Source: Verrucomicrobiota bacterium (GTDB lineage: Bacteria > Verrucomicrobiota > Verrucomicrobiia > Opitutales > Opitutaceae). Taken from it: 50,865 nt of DNA. Position numbers and translations under genes: made by a program. This document shows, one piece after another, positions 24,801-34,674 of the stretch; within the stretch, counting starts at the first letter, position 1, and each line of letters opens with the position of its first letter. The notes beneath the pieces are model-generated. The model saw only the letters and a program-made list of their open reading frames with translations. It had not been told where the DNA came from and searched no databases. The stretch lies in assembly GCA_018239845.1 (NCBI GenBank), contig JAFEGO010000112.1, positions 1 through 50,865 of the forward strand, in the 5' to 3' direction.

Positions 24801-25045
24801 GCGCGGGCCGCGGGATATTTCTGCAGGTTGGCGCGGGCCTGTGCGATCTCGGCGTCGGAGTGGAGCGTGCGCGCGGTCTTGAGGGGAAACTGCGGCGTGC
24901 GGACCTTCGGCGGCAGCAGCTCGCCGTGCGGGATGGGGTCGCGCACGGGACCGTCCGGGAACCACGGGTCGCGCACCGCGAGGGCCACGCTGACAAAGGT
25001 GACGAAGGCCAGGGCGAGGGCGGCACGCATGCGTAGAGGCGACAT
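21824..25045 (-). CDS. Heparinase II/III-like secreted protein (putative polysaccharide lyase)
   Basis: A 1073-residue exported protein. The start at 25045 (MSPLRMRAALALAF) opens a signal peptide; longer readings run under the divergent gene. The N-terminal half is an (alpha/alpha) toroid with conserved YGTHQHALLTLA and GAPHESPDYNF near 430-490. The C-terminal beta-sandwich has the heparinase II/III block HVNHYHHDRLAFDLFAHGQ, a Gly-Tyr-Pro, then SHNTVTVDARRQ. These enzymes cleave uronic-acid polysaccharides by beta-elimination. The extra C-terminal 300 residues are beta-rich. It is longer than typical heparinases. Substrate unknown. Confidence 0.88.
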   Translation of the reverse strand: MSPLRMRAALALAFVTFVSVALAVRDPWFPDGPVRDPIPHGELLPPKVRTPQFPLKTARTLHSDAEIAQARANLQKYPAARAVERDVLTIADYWAAWDDTALRDLVTSAEVPRSLILCEAGCPIHGKKIYEVGGSYPWIIDPKHPFKVTCPIGGESYPDNDYGAYYRSGFKDRSTLKGKYVDDGWGWVGPNGQRYWFVAHANLLQWQRIDPPNRSIIPGFTALGHAYLLTGDARYAHKAAVLLRRIAEVYPNMDFERQSDFGIRMAGEGTRYTGKILGAIWEADFGAAQFAEAYDDIWPTIDGDLALQKLYGQTGEQLRAFIEANYLEEAIDAYFDDKIRGNYGTHQHALLTLAVVRQHGDNTRYLNEVVHRADGHFLRVGMEYALNDLVFRDGAPHESPDYNFAWTRTFANSAGLLQKLGYDLTTLPRMRRLFDQSLDFVVTGTHSPAVGDSTNVFAPIIGANPLVYQQAFRLYEEPRHAVFLAGLGADGEAGFKSYDSLFSPPLAPPAHPAPPGRVLPPQASRLLSGYGYAILNNPADTRALGLYYGEHVNHYHHDRLAFDLFAHGQAMTPSLGYPDAMNDFNAGIFTWSKATISHNTVTVDARRQEANPTGTLRFFSDGPAIRAISVDAPGSYPQTTTYRRTMVMVDLPPAAGQPEQGYVVDFFDVAGGHQHDYSLHGPPGDFSLPPGVTLNRPAKGTLAGEKVALGEVYDDPVRGAKDFKGSFRYYEGSGFQHLFNVQTIKRGESLFVANYAHEKDPSARLRIRILPQPGQQLLLADAHVSPVKHPELIKYLIARRTGPADQPLESTFISVLEPYSGQPFVNSATSLPVAGLAGTRAVLVSRATDARGGTRDLILHRTEGITRVALPGAEPIETDAEVAVVTLDDANQPVRAFFTAGTYLRMGQLNLTAAAVTGEVSSVNAQKAMLGIRLDPTTPAPDPATLIGRTLRVENALHQDAFTIRSARLENGELVLETRDDLRVGLARVATASGSELTTKTPLYLAALYPGTMLTDRRFLPLGTVKTVKDGTVTLATPPPAQFPITPGDDVWFIALGFGDRITIPATVTWERK

Positions 25046-25124
25046 CGCCGGGGAGGCTGACGCATGCGGGGCGCGCCGCCAATGTTTTTGACGGGGCGGA
25101 GTTCCTCGGTACGGTTGAATAGTC

Positions 25125-25643
25125 ATGAAGAAATTCCGCTGTTTTTCGCTGGTCGGACTGCTGCTGGCCGCGCTCCTGCCGGTGCTGCGGGCGGACACGC
25201 CCGCGCCTGAGCTGGACAACGGCTACCTGCGGCTGGGCTTCGACAGGCTCGCGAGCTACAAGTTCACCGCGCCGGCCTTCGATCCGGCGGCCGACGTGAA
25301 GGCGACGCCGCCCGGCGGCGAGGAGCAGATCCCCGCGGCGGTGAAGGCGTGGAACGGCAAGAAGGCCGTGGTCACGGGCTTCATGCTCCCGGTGAAGATG
25401 GCGCCGGACGGCCTCGTGACCGAGTTCCTCCTGGTGAAGGACCCGATGATGTGCTGCTACGGCGTCGTGCCCAACATGAACGAGTGGGTCGTGGTAAAAA
25501 TGGTGAAGGGCGGCGTGAAGCCCCTGATGGACGTGCCGATTTCCTTTTACGGTGAGCTGAAGGTCGGCGCGCTGTTTGAGAACGGCTACATGACCGGCAT
25601 CTACCTGCTCAACGGCGAGAAGATGGGCGCCGTGCAGGGGTGA
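25125..25643 (+). CDS. DUF3299 secreted protein
   Basis: A 172-residue protein with a signal peptide (MKKFRCFSLVGLLLAALLP, cleavage near Leu-Arg-Ala-Asp). The body matches DUF3299: VTGFMLPVKMAPDGLVTEFLLVKDPMMCC with two adjacent Cys, then VPNMNEWVVVKM. DUF3299 proteins are periplasmic and of unknown function; the Cys pair and small beta fold have suggested metal or redox roles in general. It is divergent from the heparinase-like gene by 79 bp. Confidence 0.9.
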   Translation: MKKFRCFSLVGLLLAALLPVLRADTPAPELDNGYLRLGFDRLASYKFTAPAFDPAADVKATPPGGEEQIPAAVKAWNGKKAVVTGFMLPVKMAPDGLVTEFLLVKDPMMCCYGVVPNMNEWVVVKMVKGGVKPLMDVPISFYGELKVGALFENGYMTGIYLLNGEKMGAVQG

Positions 25644-25655
25644 CCTGCTTTTCAA

Positions 25656-25743
25656 TGTAGGAGCGGCTTTACGCCCCGACCTTCGTTAGATCAGCGGTTT
25701 GACGCGGATGTGGCTTTAGTCGCGGCGTAAAGCCGCTCCTACA
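25656..25743. repeat. Long inverted repeat (GTAGGAGCGGCTTTACGCC type)
   Basis: Arms 25656-25680 and 25719-25743 match as inverted copies at 24 of 25 positions, enclosing 38 bases. It lies between two co-directional genes. This is the general form of a dispersed REP-like palindrome. Confidence 0.9.
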
Positions 25744-25797
25744 GTTTCATCCGAGCTTGAACCAAAAGGGGAATGCGCATGCTCTCCGGAGCCCCGC

Positions 25798-28050
25798 ATG
25801 TCCCAGAAACCCCGCCAGAACACCTCTTCGACCTTTCCTGCCGCGCCCGCCCGGGTCGCGGCGGTCCCGGTGTTGAAGCCGGCGAGCGGCTGGTGGGCCC
25901 GACTCTGGTGGGAGGTGCGGGATGCCTCCGGGCTGAATAACACCGCCACCTACCTCTGGCCGCGGTGGCTCGTGCTGCGGGCGGTGGGTATCGTCTATCT
26001 TTTTGTCTTTGGCGGCATCATCGCGGAGAGCCAGGCACTGATCGGGCCCAACGGGATCGCGCCGCTCGACGAGTTTTTCCGGCAGCTGCGGGCGGCGCAT
26101 CCGGGGATGATTGATGCGCTGATGAGTGCGCCGAGCCTATTCTGGCTTGGTCACGGTGCGGGCATGGTCACGTTTCTCGGCTGGCTGGGCATGGGGGCGG
26201 CGGTGGCGCTGGTGTTCAACCTCTGGCCGCGCTTGTCGCTCTTCGGGTGCTGGTTGGTGTTCCTGTCTTTTTGCGCGACATGGCGCGTGTTCTCCCCGGC
26301 GCAGCTCGACAACCTCATGCTCGAGGTGGCGCTGCTCCTCATCCCTTTCGCGCCGGCGGGCTACCGGCCGGGGCTCGGGGCGGATTCGCCGCCGCGGCCG
26401 ATCGCGATCTTCATGGTCCGCTGGCTGCTCTTCCGCGTGATGTTCGAGGCCGGCCTGGTCAAGCTCACCGCCGGCGACCCGCGCTGGCGCGACCTCACGG
26501 CGATGGAGGTGATGTATGAGACGAGTCCGTTCCCCACGATCCTCGCGTGGTACGACCATCACATGCCGCATGTGTATCACCTGTTTGAGATCGCCCTGAC
26601 CTTCGTGGCCGAGCTGCTCGCGCCGGTGGCGGCGGTGGTCGCCGGGCGGCGCGGCCGGTGGCTCGCGATCATCAGCTGGACCGCATTCCAGGTCGGCATT
26701 CAGCTCACGAGCAACTTCGGCTGGCTCAACACCGCGTCGATCGGCCTCGGCCTGCTGTGGCTCGACGACCGGATGCTGGCCGACGCGGCGGCGAAGCTCC
26801 GGCTGACCGGGCTCGCCGCCTTCCTCACGGCGCGGGTGCGGGCGCTTGCGCCGCAGCCCCTGCCGCGGTGGCAACGCTACAGCCTGCGCGGCGCGCTCTG
26901 GCTGCACTTTTACCTAACGCTGTTTTTCCTGGCCAAGGCCTGCGGTATCCCGCCCGCCGCCGTGCCCAAGACGATCGCGTGGCCGGTCAACCAGCTCGCG
27001 GAGTTTCGCATGGCCAACGGCTACTACCTCTACGCGCTCTTCAAGAAGGAGCGTTACCAGGTGGAGTACGAAGGCTCCAACGACGGCGGCATCACGTGGC
27101 GCACCTACGAATACCGCTACATGCCGCAGGACCCGGCGCGGATCTGCGGGTTCATCGCGCCGCGATTCGAGCGGTTCGACGCCACGATCGAGATCGTTGC
27201 GTGGACGGACAAGAAGGCCCGCCTCATCCCCGTCGTGGCCACGCACCTGCTGGCGCGCAACCCCGAGGTGATGCGGCTGTTCAGGAACGATCCGTTTGCC
27301 GGCGACCGCCCGCCCACCGTCGTGCGCATGCACGGCTACCGTTTCACGTTCACCGATCCCGCCACACGCGAGAAGACCGGCCGCTTCTGGAACAAGGAGC
27401 CGGCGGGGGATTACGCGCCGGCAGTGTATTTTGACGAAAGCGGCCAGATCCAGGAGGCCGGTATCGACGAGGCGGATGCGGTCATGCGCAGCGGCGACTA
27501 CGCCGCGGGTGTGGCGCTCTTCGCGCGGCAGTTCCAGGCGGGCAACATCGCGGCGGGCTACCGGCTCGCCGACATGTACTCCCGCGGCCGCGGCGTGCGG
27601 CCCGACCCGGACCGCACCTTCGCGCTCTACAAGACGCTCGCCGATTACGGCGAGACCGGCGGCGAGCACAATCTGGCGGTCTGTTATGAATACGGGGTCG
27701 GCACGCCCATCGATTACGCGCTCGCCGCCTATTGGTACGGCCGCGCCGCGGAGCACGGTTATCTGTTCGCCGGCTACAACCTCGGATTGATGCACGTGAA
27801 GGATCTGATCCGGCCGCGCAACGACGTCGAAGGCCTGACCCGGCTCCTCGTGGCCAAGGCGCGGGCGAAGGGCGACGATCCGATGCACCAGTTCATCGCC
27901 GGGGACGTGGATGCCCAGATCGGCACAATCAGCGCACGGATGAGCGCCGCTGACGTCGCCAAGGCCCGCCGCGAGGCCGCCGAGCGGGTCAAGGATGACA
28001 ACGTGACGCCGGTCCTCCTGCTCGATCCGCAGAACAACGGCGGGTTCTGA
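25798..28050 (+). CDS. Lipase maturation factor-like membrane protein fused to Sel1 repeats
   Basis: A 750-residue fusion. Residues about 50-540 match the LMF1-type membrane protein: several helices, the conserved LFRVMFEAGLVKLTAGDPRWRDLTAMEVMYETSPFPTILAWY block and a lumenal/periplasmic C-terminal domain. Residues about 560-690 are Sel1-like repeats (AAGYRLADMYSRGRGVRPD; HNLAVCYEYGVGTPIDYALAAYWYGRAAEHG). LMF1 proteins assist folding or secretion of lipases; in bacteria the role is unknown. ATG at 25798 is the first after the repeat. Confidence 0.88.
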   Translation: MSQKPRQNTSSTFPAAPARVAAVPVLKPASGWWARLWWEVRDASGLNNTATYLWPRWLVLRAVGIVYLFVFGGIIAESQALIGPNGIAPLDEFFRQLRAAHPGMIDALMSAPSLFWLGHGAGMVTFLGWLGMGAAVALVFNLWPRLSLFGCWLVFLSFCATWRVFSPAQLDNLMLEVALLLIPFAPAGYRPGLGADSPPRPIAIFMVRWLLFRVMFEAGLVKLTAGDPRWRDLTAMEVMYETSPFPTILAWYDHHMPHVYHLFEIALTFVAELLAPVAAVVAGRRGRWLAIISWTAFQVGIQLTSNFGWLNTASIGLGLLWLDDRMLADAAAKLRLTGLAAFLTARVRALAPQPLPRWQRYSLRGALWLHFYLTLFFLAKACGIPPAAVPKTIAWPVNQLAEFRMANGYYLYALFKKERYQVEYEGSNDGGITWRTYEYRYMPQDPARICGFIAPRFERFDATIEIVAWTDKKARLIPVVATHLLARNPEVMRLFRNDPFAGDRPPTVVRMHGYRFTFTDPATREKTGRFWNKEPAGDYAPAVYFDESGQIQEAGIDEADAVMRSGDYAAGVALFARQFQAGNIAAGYRLADMYSRGRGVRPDPDRTFALYKTLADYGETGGEHNLAVCYEYGVGTPIDYALAAYWYGRAAEHGYLFAGYNLGLMHVKDLIRPRNDVEGLTRLLVAKARAKGDDPMHQFIAGDVDAQIGTISARMSAADVAKARREAAERVKDDNVTPVLLLDPQNNGGF

Positions 28051-28108
28051 GCGCGGCACGTTTTTAACGATTGGCGGGCGCGCGATTATTGCATCACGTT
28101 GACGTCGC

Positions 28109-30820
28109 ATGATGACGTGGGCCGCCGAAGGCTGGAAGAGCAACCGTGCGCTGGCCGTGGCCGGGGGCACCTTGATGGCCGTGGCCTTGCTGGCACTGGC
28201 CGGTTGGTTTTCCGGCGTCGCGGTGATCGCCTCCGTCCTTCCGGGCGGCGCGCCCATGATCGCGAATACGGCGGCCGGCTTCCTCCTGCTCGGGGCCGGC
28301 ACCTGCCTGCTCGCGGCCAACCGTCACGGCGCGGCGCAGATCCTCGGCGGGTTGGTCGCACTGTTCGGGGCGGTTTTCCTGGCGCAATTTTTGTCCGGCG
28401 TGTCGTTCGGGATCGACCGGCTGATCTGGACGGAGCGCATGGCCACGATCATGGCCGCACCGGTGCGGATCGGGCCCAACACCGCCTCGTGTTTCCTGCT
28501 GGGCGGCCTGGCCGTGCTGATGCTGGCCCGGTACCGCACGACCGTGCCGCACCGCATGCTGGCCTGGTTGTGCGGCGCGATTCTGGGCTTCGCGCTGCTG
28601 GCCCTGCTGGGCTACCTGAGCGGACTCCGCCCGGCGCAGGCGTGGGCGCGGTTCACGGGCATGTCGCTGCCCACGGCGTTTAATTTCTCCCTCTTCGCCG
28701 CCACCATGCTGTGGACGATGCAGCGCCGCACGGAAAACCGGAGCGCGGCGCTGCCGCTCTTCGCCGTGGCGATGGTGATGCTGATCGCGACGACGGGATT
28801 CACGCTGTCCACCAACGGCGAGTTTGTGCAGGCCAACCAATGGGTCAGCCACACCCTCCAGGTGCGCGAAAAACTCACGGTGGTGCAGAGTCGTTTCGCC
28901 GAGTCCGAGGCGGCGGCCTACGGGCGGGGCAGCGAGGATTTTTCCCGGGCGGCGACTGCGCTCCAGGCGGCGCTCGACGACGTGCAAAAGCTCCTGCTGG
29001 ACAACCCGGTGCAGCTCGAGCGGATCAAGCAGCTGCGCATCCTCGCCGAGCAGCGGCGGCTCGCGCCCGCCCATGACGGCAGCCGGGCGCAGGCCGTCAT
29101 CGCCCTGATGCAGGCGACGGAGGCGGGCCTGCTGGAGACGCGCAACCAGGCGGCCGGGGAACTGGCGCAGCAGGCGAAGTTCATGGCGCTGCTGGGCAAC
29201 GGCATCGCGGTCGCGCTGATCGTCGTGGCGTATTTTTTCTCCCGGCGCGCGCAGGACCGGCTCCGCGAGAGCGAGCTGCTTTTCACGACGCTGGCGAACC
29301 GCGCCCCCGTGGGCATCTACATGGGCGACCGCGTGCGCGGCTGCACCTATGTGAACCCGCATTGGTGCGAGCTCGCGGGGCTCACCCCGGAGGAGGCCAT
29401 GGGCGACGGTTGGGAGAAATTCCTGCACCCCGAGGACCGCGAACGTGTGCTGGCATCGTGGCCCGAGCACGCGACGCCGGACAGCGTCGTCACGATGGAG
29501 TACCGCGCGCAGCGCAAAGACGGGCGATCCTTGGATGTGATCAATGTGGCGACCTACCTGCCTGAGCTGTCCAACGGCGCGCTGCCCTACATCGGCACCG
29601 TGATGGACATCACGACGCACAAGCAGCTGGAGAATGAGCTGCGCGCCGCCAAGGAGCACGCGGAGGCGGCCGACCGGGCCAAGAGCGCCTTCCTCGCCAA
29701 CATGAGCCACGAGATCCGCACGCCGATGAACGGCATCGTGGGCTTCGGCGCGCTGCTGCTCTCCACGGAGATCTCGGCGCAGCAGCGCGAGTGGATCGGC
29801 TATATTAATTCCAACGGCCAGGCGCTGCTCGACATCATCAACGACATCCTCGACCTCTCGAAGATCGAGGCGGGGCGGCTCAGCCTTTCCCCCGCGCCGT
29901 TTGCGCTGAAGAGCGTGCTCGACGAGGCGGTGATCGCGCTGCTGCCCCGGGCCCAGGCGAAGAACCTCGCGCTGGAGGCGCACCTGGCGCCGGACCTGCC
30001 GGTGTACTGGATCGGTGACGCCGGGCGGCTGCGGCAGATCCTGATCAACCTCGCGGGCAACGCCGTGAAGTTCACCGAAAAGGGCGGCGTCTTCATCACC
30101 GTGGAGCTGGCTGCGGCGCAACCGGAGGGCGGACGGCGGCGGTTGTCGTTCAAGGTGCGCGACACCGGCATCGGCATCCCGGAGGAAGTGCAGCGGCGGC
30201 TCTTCGCCCGCTTCACGCAGGCCGACGAATCGACGACGCGCAAGTACGGCGGCACGGGCCTCGGTCTCTCGATCAGCAAGGCGTTGATCGAGCAGATGGG
30301 CGGCGCGATCGAGCTGGCGAGCAAGCCGGGCGAGGGCTCGACCTTTGCGTTCACCATCGAGCTCGAGGTGGACGACCTGACGCCCGCCCCGCAGGCGGCC
30401 CCGCTCGCCGCGACGGGCGCGCGGCAGTTCAAGGGCGTGCGCATCATGGTGGCGGAGGACAACATCGTGAACCGCAAGCTCCTCGAGGGCCAGCTGCGCC
30501 AGCTGGGCCTGACCGCGACCTTCGTGAGCGACGGTGCGGAGCTGCTCGAGCGCGTGCGCACCGAGTGCTACGACGTGATTTTGATGGATGTGGACATGCC
30601 GGTGCTCGACGGCTTGGAGACCACGCGGCGCCTGCGGGCGACCCCGCACTTCGCCACGCCGACGCACGTGCCGATTGTGGCGTTGACGGCCCATGCGATG
30701 GGCGGGGACCGCGACCGCTGCATCGCGGCGGGCATGACCGACTATCTCAGCAAGCCGACCAAGCTCGACCTCCTCGCCGCGGCCATCGCCCGCGCGACCG
30801 AAAACCCCGAGGGTCTCTGA
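28109..30820 (+). CDS. Hybrid sensor histidine kinase (membrane, PAS, HisKA, REC)
   Basis: A 903-residue kinase. Seven or so N-terminal helices (residues 1-235) lead to a helical periplasmic stretch of CHASE3 type (about 240-370), another helix, a PAS domain (about 390-500), the HisKA site [15 protein letters not shown] (His near 533), an ATPase domain with DTGIGIPEE and GTGLGLSIS, and a receiver ([14 protein letters not shown]; phospho-Asp in ILMDVDMP near 826). It probably passes phosphate to another partner; no separate regulator is adjacent. It starts 58 bp after the LMF gene. Confidence 0.95.
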   Translation: MMTWAAEGWKSNRALAVAGGTLMAVALLALAGWFSGVAVIASVLPGGAPMIANTAAGFLLLGAGTCLLAANRHGAAQILGGLVALFGAVFLAQFLSGVSFGIDRLIWTERMATIMAAPVRIGPNTASCFLLGGLAVLMLARYRTTVPHRMLAWLCGAILGFALLALLGYLSGLRPAQAWARFTGMSLPTAFNFSLFAATMLWTMQRRTENRSAALPLFAVAMVMLIATTGFTLSTNGEFVQANQWVSHTLQVREKLTVVQSRFAESEAAAYGRGSEDFSRAATALQAALDDVQKLLLDNPVQLERIKQLRILAEQRRLAPAHDGSRAQAVIALMQATEAGLLETRNQAAGELAQQAKFMALLGNGIAVALIVVAYFFSRRAQDRLRESELLFTTLANRAPVGIYMGDRVRGCTYVNPHWCELAGLTPEEAMGDGWEKFLHPEDRERVLASWPEHATPDSVVTMEYRAQRKDGRSLDVINVATYLPELSNGALPYIGTVMDITTHKQLENELRAAKEHAEAADRAKSAFLANMSHEIRTPMNGIVGFGALLLSTEISAQQREWIGYINSNGQALLDIINDILDLSKIEAGRLSLSPAPFALKSVLDEAVIALLPRAQAKNLALEAHLAPDLPVYWIGDAGRLRQILINLAGNAVKFTEKGGVFITVELAAAQPEGGRRRLSFKVRDTGIGIPEEVQRRLFARFTQADESTTRKYGGTGLGLSISKALIEQMGGAIELASKPGEGSTFAFTIELEVDDLTPAPQAAPLAATGARQFKGVRIMVAEDNIVNRKLLEGQLRQLGLTATFVSDGAELLERVRTECYDVILMDVDMPVLDGLETTRRLRATPHFATPTHVPIVALTAHAMGGDRDRCIAAGMTDYLSKPTKLDLLAAAIARATENPEGL

Positions 30821-31033
30821 GCGGCCCGAGCCGGGTTTTGCAAGTATTAGACAAATCCGGATCGGGGCTGGTTATTCAGAATGGTTGCGTGCCGTCGGCG
30901 GCGTCCGTAGTTTTCTCGCTTCAGAGATAGAGAGCCCACCCCTCGCCGCCACCCCCACCGGAATTGCCATGCCACAGGCGGGATTATCCAATAAACCGAT
31001 ACGTAAGGCAGGAGTGCGGTCGGAGGTCGGGGC
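30821..31033 (+). promoter_or_regulatory. Intergenic region upstream of the second hybrid kinase
   Basis: 213 bp without a gene. It contains TAGACAAA (30848-30855) and CCGTAGTTTTCTCG (30905-30918), both also upstream of the symporter at 8046. No terminator with U-tract is visible for the upstream kinase. Confidence 0.35.
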
Positions 31034-34000
31034 ATGAATGCGGCGGTGCGCTGGATCGAGCTGATGTTCGAGGGCATCCCGCTGCCGCTGCTCGAGGTGT
31101 GGGGCCGGCTGGTCTATTATATCGGCTTCGGACTGATGCTGCTGGCGTTCGGCGGCTTCACGCTGCGGCCGGGCGGGCGCTGGGGGCTCGGGCGTGAGCG
31201 GCAGGCGTGGGACACGAAGGCGTTTCTCAGCATCCCGCTGACGTTCGTGCTGATCATCACGACGGGTTTCATCGGCTCGGCCATCGTGCTGGTGCCGGGG
31301 GCGCAGACCTTCGAGTCGCTGAAGGACCTGACGGTCTTCCTTTGTGTCGTTTTATTTGGATACCCGGCGCTGGTCACGGTGCCCTTCGCCTACGGCCTGT
31401 CGGACCTGATCGAGGGTACGCCGCCGGCCTTTTTGCTGGGCTGGCTGCCTGGATATTTCATCAATCCGACCTGCTTCTGGATCGCATACCAGCTCTTTGG
31501 CAAGAATCCGGACTTCCGGCGCGCCCGCACATGGGCGGCCTACGCGGGCTTTGTCGTGCTGTTCATGGCGATCGAGCCGGTGATGTGGGGCCACATCTGC
31601 TCCGGTAAATTCACCACGGAGATCTCGTACCGCACGATCACGCCGGCGCTGTTTTTCACGACGGCCATCACCTGGATCATCGCGCCCTTGGCGATGCTGG
31701 GGGCGCTACCGTTGGCGCGGCGCTGCGGGATGTTCTGGGCGGAGATTGCGGGCCACGTGAAGGAGCGGTACTGGCGGCGGCCCGAGTGGCTCTGGGAATC
31801 CGGCGCCGCCGGGGCCCGGCCGGCGGACGGCGGCGATTCGACCGTGCCGATCCGCATGCTGCTCCTCACGCCCTTCATCGCGCTCATGCTGCTGATGGTC
31901 GGCGCCACGGCCTACATCACGCTGCGCAGCGCGGAGGCGGATGCGAACAAGCTCGCGGTCCGGCTGCACGAAGAGATCGCGGAAAACATCAACCTCTACC
32001 TCGACGACCAGATCGCGGCCGGGGGCGGCGGCCGGGGGGAGGCGATCGCGGAGCTGTTACGCAAGCTTCCCATCGCGCTCAACGGCCGCGCCTTCGTCGT
32101 GGACCGCGCGGGTCGTGTCGTCGCCTCGTCCGCCCCGGCGGGCGATCCGGTGGTGGCCGCGGCGATCGTTGGTCTCGCAGCCGGCCGGGATAATCTGCGC
32201 GCGATCCCGGCGGCGCAGCCGTTTCGCTTCGTGTACGTCACGGCGAAGCCGCTCGCGCGCGACACCTGGCTCGCGCGGGCCACGGCGTACCAGGACCGCG
32301 GCGGCGGCCACGCGGACTGGCTGGTGGTCACGGCGATGCCGGAGGCGTATTATCTGGCGGGCCTGCGCGCGGGCAACAGCCGCTCCGCCGTGATCTTCGC
32401 GCTGGCGTTGCTACTGGCACTTGCGGTGGCGGCGGCGCTGGCCTCGCTCGTGACCGCGCCGCTGCGGCGTATTTCCAACGCGACCCGCGCGCTGGCCGAG
32501 GGCGGCCTGCCACAGCCCTTGCCCGGCAGCAGCCTGACGGAGCTGAACGTCCTGGCGCACTCCTTCAACCGCATGGTGGAGATCCGCCGGCAGGCCGAGA
32601 TGCAGATCCGCCGGCTCAACCGCACCTACGAGATGCTGAGCGAGATCAACCAGCTCCTCGTCCGCAAGGCCGACCCCGCCGAGGTGCAGGAGCGTGCCTG
32701 TCAGATTGCGGTTGATCGCGGCGGATTCCTGCTCGCCTGGATCGGGTTGTTCGACCCTGCGGCGGGCCAGCTCCGGATCGTGGCGCACGGCGGCGCGGAT
32801 GAGGAGACGGCGCGGGTGCTGCATGCATTTTACTGCACTCAGCAGCTGGGCTGCACCTTCACGGCCCGCGCGCTCGGCACCGGCCGGGCCGCCGTGTGCA
32901 ACGACATCGCCGGCGACCCGCGCTCCGTCGCCTGGCGCGATCTCGCGCTGTCGCGGGGCTACCGCTCGCTCGTGTCGCTGCCGCTCGTCGAGGCGGACGC
33001 CACCGTCGGCACCTTCAACCTCTACGCGGGCGAGCTGGCGTTCTTTGACGACGAGGAGGTCCGGCTCCTGACGGAGCTCGCGGGCAACATCTCCTTCGGC
33101 CGCAGCATGGGTCGTCGCGAAGCCGAGCGCGTGGCCGCGGAGGTGGCGTTGCGTGCGAGCGAGGAGCGGTTCCGCGAGCTGGCCGAGACGATCGACGACG
33201 TGTTTTGGGTCCGTGATCCGGCGCAGGGCCGGCACCTCTATGTGAGCCCCGCCTATGAACGCATCTGGGGCCGGAGCAGCGCGAGCCTGACCGACGGTTC
33301 CGGCTCCTGGCTGGACGGAGTTCACCCCGACGATCTGGAAAAAATCCGCCGGAACTCCGCGCTGCTGCCACAGATCGAGGGCCGCTACGACGAGGAATTT
33401 CGCATCGTGCGGCCCGACGGGTCGATCCGCTGGATCCGCGCGCGGGCGTTTCCCGTGCGGACGCGGAGCGGCGGCCTCGCGCGCATCGTGGGCGTGGCGC
33501 GCGATATCACCGACCAGCGCAGCCTCGAGGAGCAGCTGCACCAGTCGCAGAAGCTCGAGGCGCTCGGCCAGCTCGCCGGCGGCGTGGCGCACGATTTCAA
33601 CAACATCCTCGCCGCGATCATGATGCAGGCCGACCTGCTGCGGATCGAGTCCCCGCCGGGGCCGGTGGCGGATGGCGTCGCGACCATCACGCTCTGCGCC
33701 GACCGCGCGGCCAACCTCACGCGCCAGATGCTCCTCTTCAGCCGCAAGCAGGTGATGCAGCCGCGCGCCCTCGATCTCAACGAGTCGGTCTCGCGGCTCA
33801 TGCAGCTGCTGAACCGCATGATCGGCGAAAACGTCCGCGTGGAGCTGAATCTCTCCCCGGAGGCCGTCACGACCTGGGCGGACGAGGGCATGATCGACCA
33901 GGTACTGATGAACCTCGCGCTCAATGCCCGCGACGCCATGCCCGGCGGCGGCCTCCTGCTGATCGAGACCGACCTGAAGACCATCGATGCGCAGCTCGGC

Positions 34001-34672
34001 CACCTCGATCCCGACGCCAAGCCCGGCCGCTACGCGTGGCTGAGCGTGAGCGACACCGGCAGCGGCATGGCGCCCGAGGTGCTCGCGCGCGTCTTCGAGC
34101 CGTTCTTCACCACGAAGGGTCCGGGCAAGGGCACGGGCCTCGGGCTCGCCACGGTCTTCGGCGTGGTGAAGCAGCACCGAGGCTGGATCCGCGTGTACAG
34201 CGAGCCGGGCCGCGGCACGAATTTCCAGATCTTCCTTCCCGCCACGGCGGCGGCGCGGACGGCGTCGCATCCCCCGATGGCGAAAGGCGACATCGTCGTC
34301 GGCCACGAGACGATCCTGCTGGCCGAGGACGACGACAACGTGCGCCGCATGACGCGCACCGTGCTCGAGCTGCGCGGCTACCGCGTGATCGAGGCCGCCG
34401 ACGGGGACAAGGCGCTGGTCACCGGCCGCGCGCAGCGCGCCGAGATCCAGCTGCTGCTGACCGACCTGATCATGCCGGGCAGCATCGGCGGGCAGGAACT
34501 CGCGCGGCGGCTTCGCGCGGAGAATCCCGCCCTGAGGATCATCTACACGAGCGGGTACAGCCGCGAGATCGCGGGCAAGGAACTCGAACTCTTCGACGGC
34601 GAGAATTTCCTGCAGAAACCGTGTCCCGCCGCGCAGCTCCTGCGCTGCGTGCGCGAGAGCCTGGATGCGTAG
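31034..34672 (+). CDS. Large hybrid histidine kinase (membrane, HAMP, GAF, PAS, HisKA, REC)
   Basis: A 1212-residue kinase. The N-terminal 250 residues form a multi-helix membrane module I do not recognise, then a second membrane helix, an extracytoplasmic sensor (about 300-435), HAMP (about 470-520), GAF (about 540-695), PAS (about 710-825), a HisKA of the GGVAHDFNNILA type (His near 852), ATPase (DTGSGMAPE; GTGLGLATV) and a C-terminal receiver (AEDDDNVRRMTR; Asp near 1142 in LLTDLIMPG). It is the second hybrid kinase in a row. ATG 31034 (MNAAVRWIEL). The stop is 2 bp from a long palindrome. Confidence 0.94.
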   Translation: MNAAVRWIELMFEGIPLPLLEVWGRLVYYIGFGLMLLAFGGFTLRPGGRWGLGRERQAWDTKAFLSIPLTFVLIITTGFIGSAIVLVPGAQTFESLKDLTVFLCVVLFGYPALVTVPFAYGLSDLIEGTPPAFLLGWLPGYFINPTCFWIAYQLFGKNPDFRRARTWAAYAGFVVLFMAIEPVMWGHICSGKFTTEISYRTITPALFFTTAITWIIAPLAMLGALPLARRCGMFWAEIAGHVKERYWRRPEWLWESGAAGARPADGGDSTVPIRMLLLTPFIALMLLMVGATAYITLRSAEADANKLAVRLHEEIAENINLYLDDQIAAGGGGRGEAIAELLRKLPIALNGRAFVVDRAGRVVASSAPAGDPVVAAAIVGLAAGRDNLRAIPAAQPFRFVYVTAKPLARDTWLARATAYQDRGGGHADWLVVTAMPEAYYLAGLRAGNSRSAVIFALALLLALAVAAALASLVTAPLRRISNATRALAEGGLPQPLPGSSLTELNVLAHSFNRMVEIRRQAEMQIRRLNRTYEMLSEINQLLVRKADPAEVQERACQIAVDRGGFLLAWIGLFDPAAGQLRIVAHGGADEETARVLHAFYCTQQLGCTFTARALGTGRAAVCNDIAGDPRSVAWRDLALSRGYRSLVSLPLVEADATVGTFNLYAGELAFFDDEEVRLLTELAGNISFGRSMGRREAERVAAEVALRASEERFRELAETIDDVFWVRDPAQGRHLYVSPAYERIWGRSSASLTDGSGSWLDGVHPDDLEKIRRNSALLPQIEGRYDEEFRIVRPDGSIRWIRARAFPVRTRSGGLARIVGVARDITDQRSLEEQLHQSQKLEALGQLAGGVAHDFNNILAAIMMQADLLRIESPPGPVADGVATITLCADRAANLTRQMLLFSRKQVMQPRALDLNESVSRLMQLLNRMIGENVRVELNLSPEAVTTWADEGMIDQVLMNLALNARDAMPGGGLLLIETDLKTIDAQLGHLDPDAKPGRYAWLSVSDTGSGMAPEVLARVFEPFFTTKGPGKGTGLGLATVFGVVKQHRGWIRVYSEPGRGTNFQIFLPATAAARTASHPPMAKGDIVVGHETILLAEDDDNVRRMTRTVLELRGYRVIEAADGDKALVTGRAQRAEIQLLLTDLIMPGSIGGQELARRLRAENPALRIIYTSGYSREIAGKELELFDGENFLQKPCPAAQLLRCVRESLDA

Positions 34673-34674
34673 GA

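Noticed and set aside
28094..30694. 866-codon minus-strand frame opposite the first hybrid kinase
   Set aside because: His/Arg/Gly-rich shadow; kinase motifs on the plus strand are decisive.
30821..31033. Possible riboswitch upstream of the second hybrid kinase
   Set aside because: I tried to fit c-di-GMP, cobalamin and SAM consensus cores and found none of the conserved loops.
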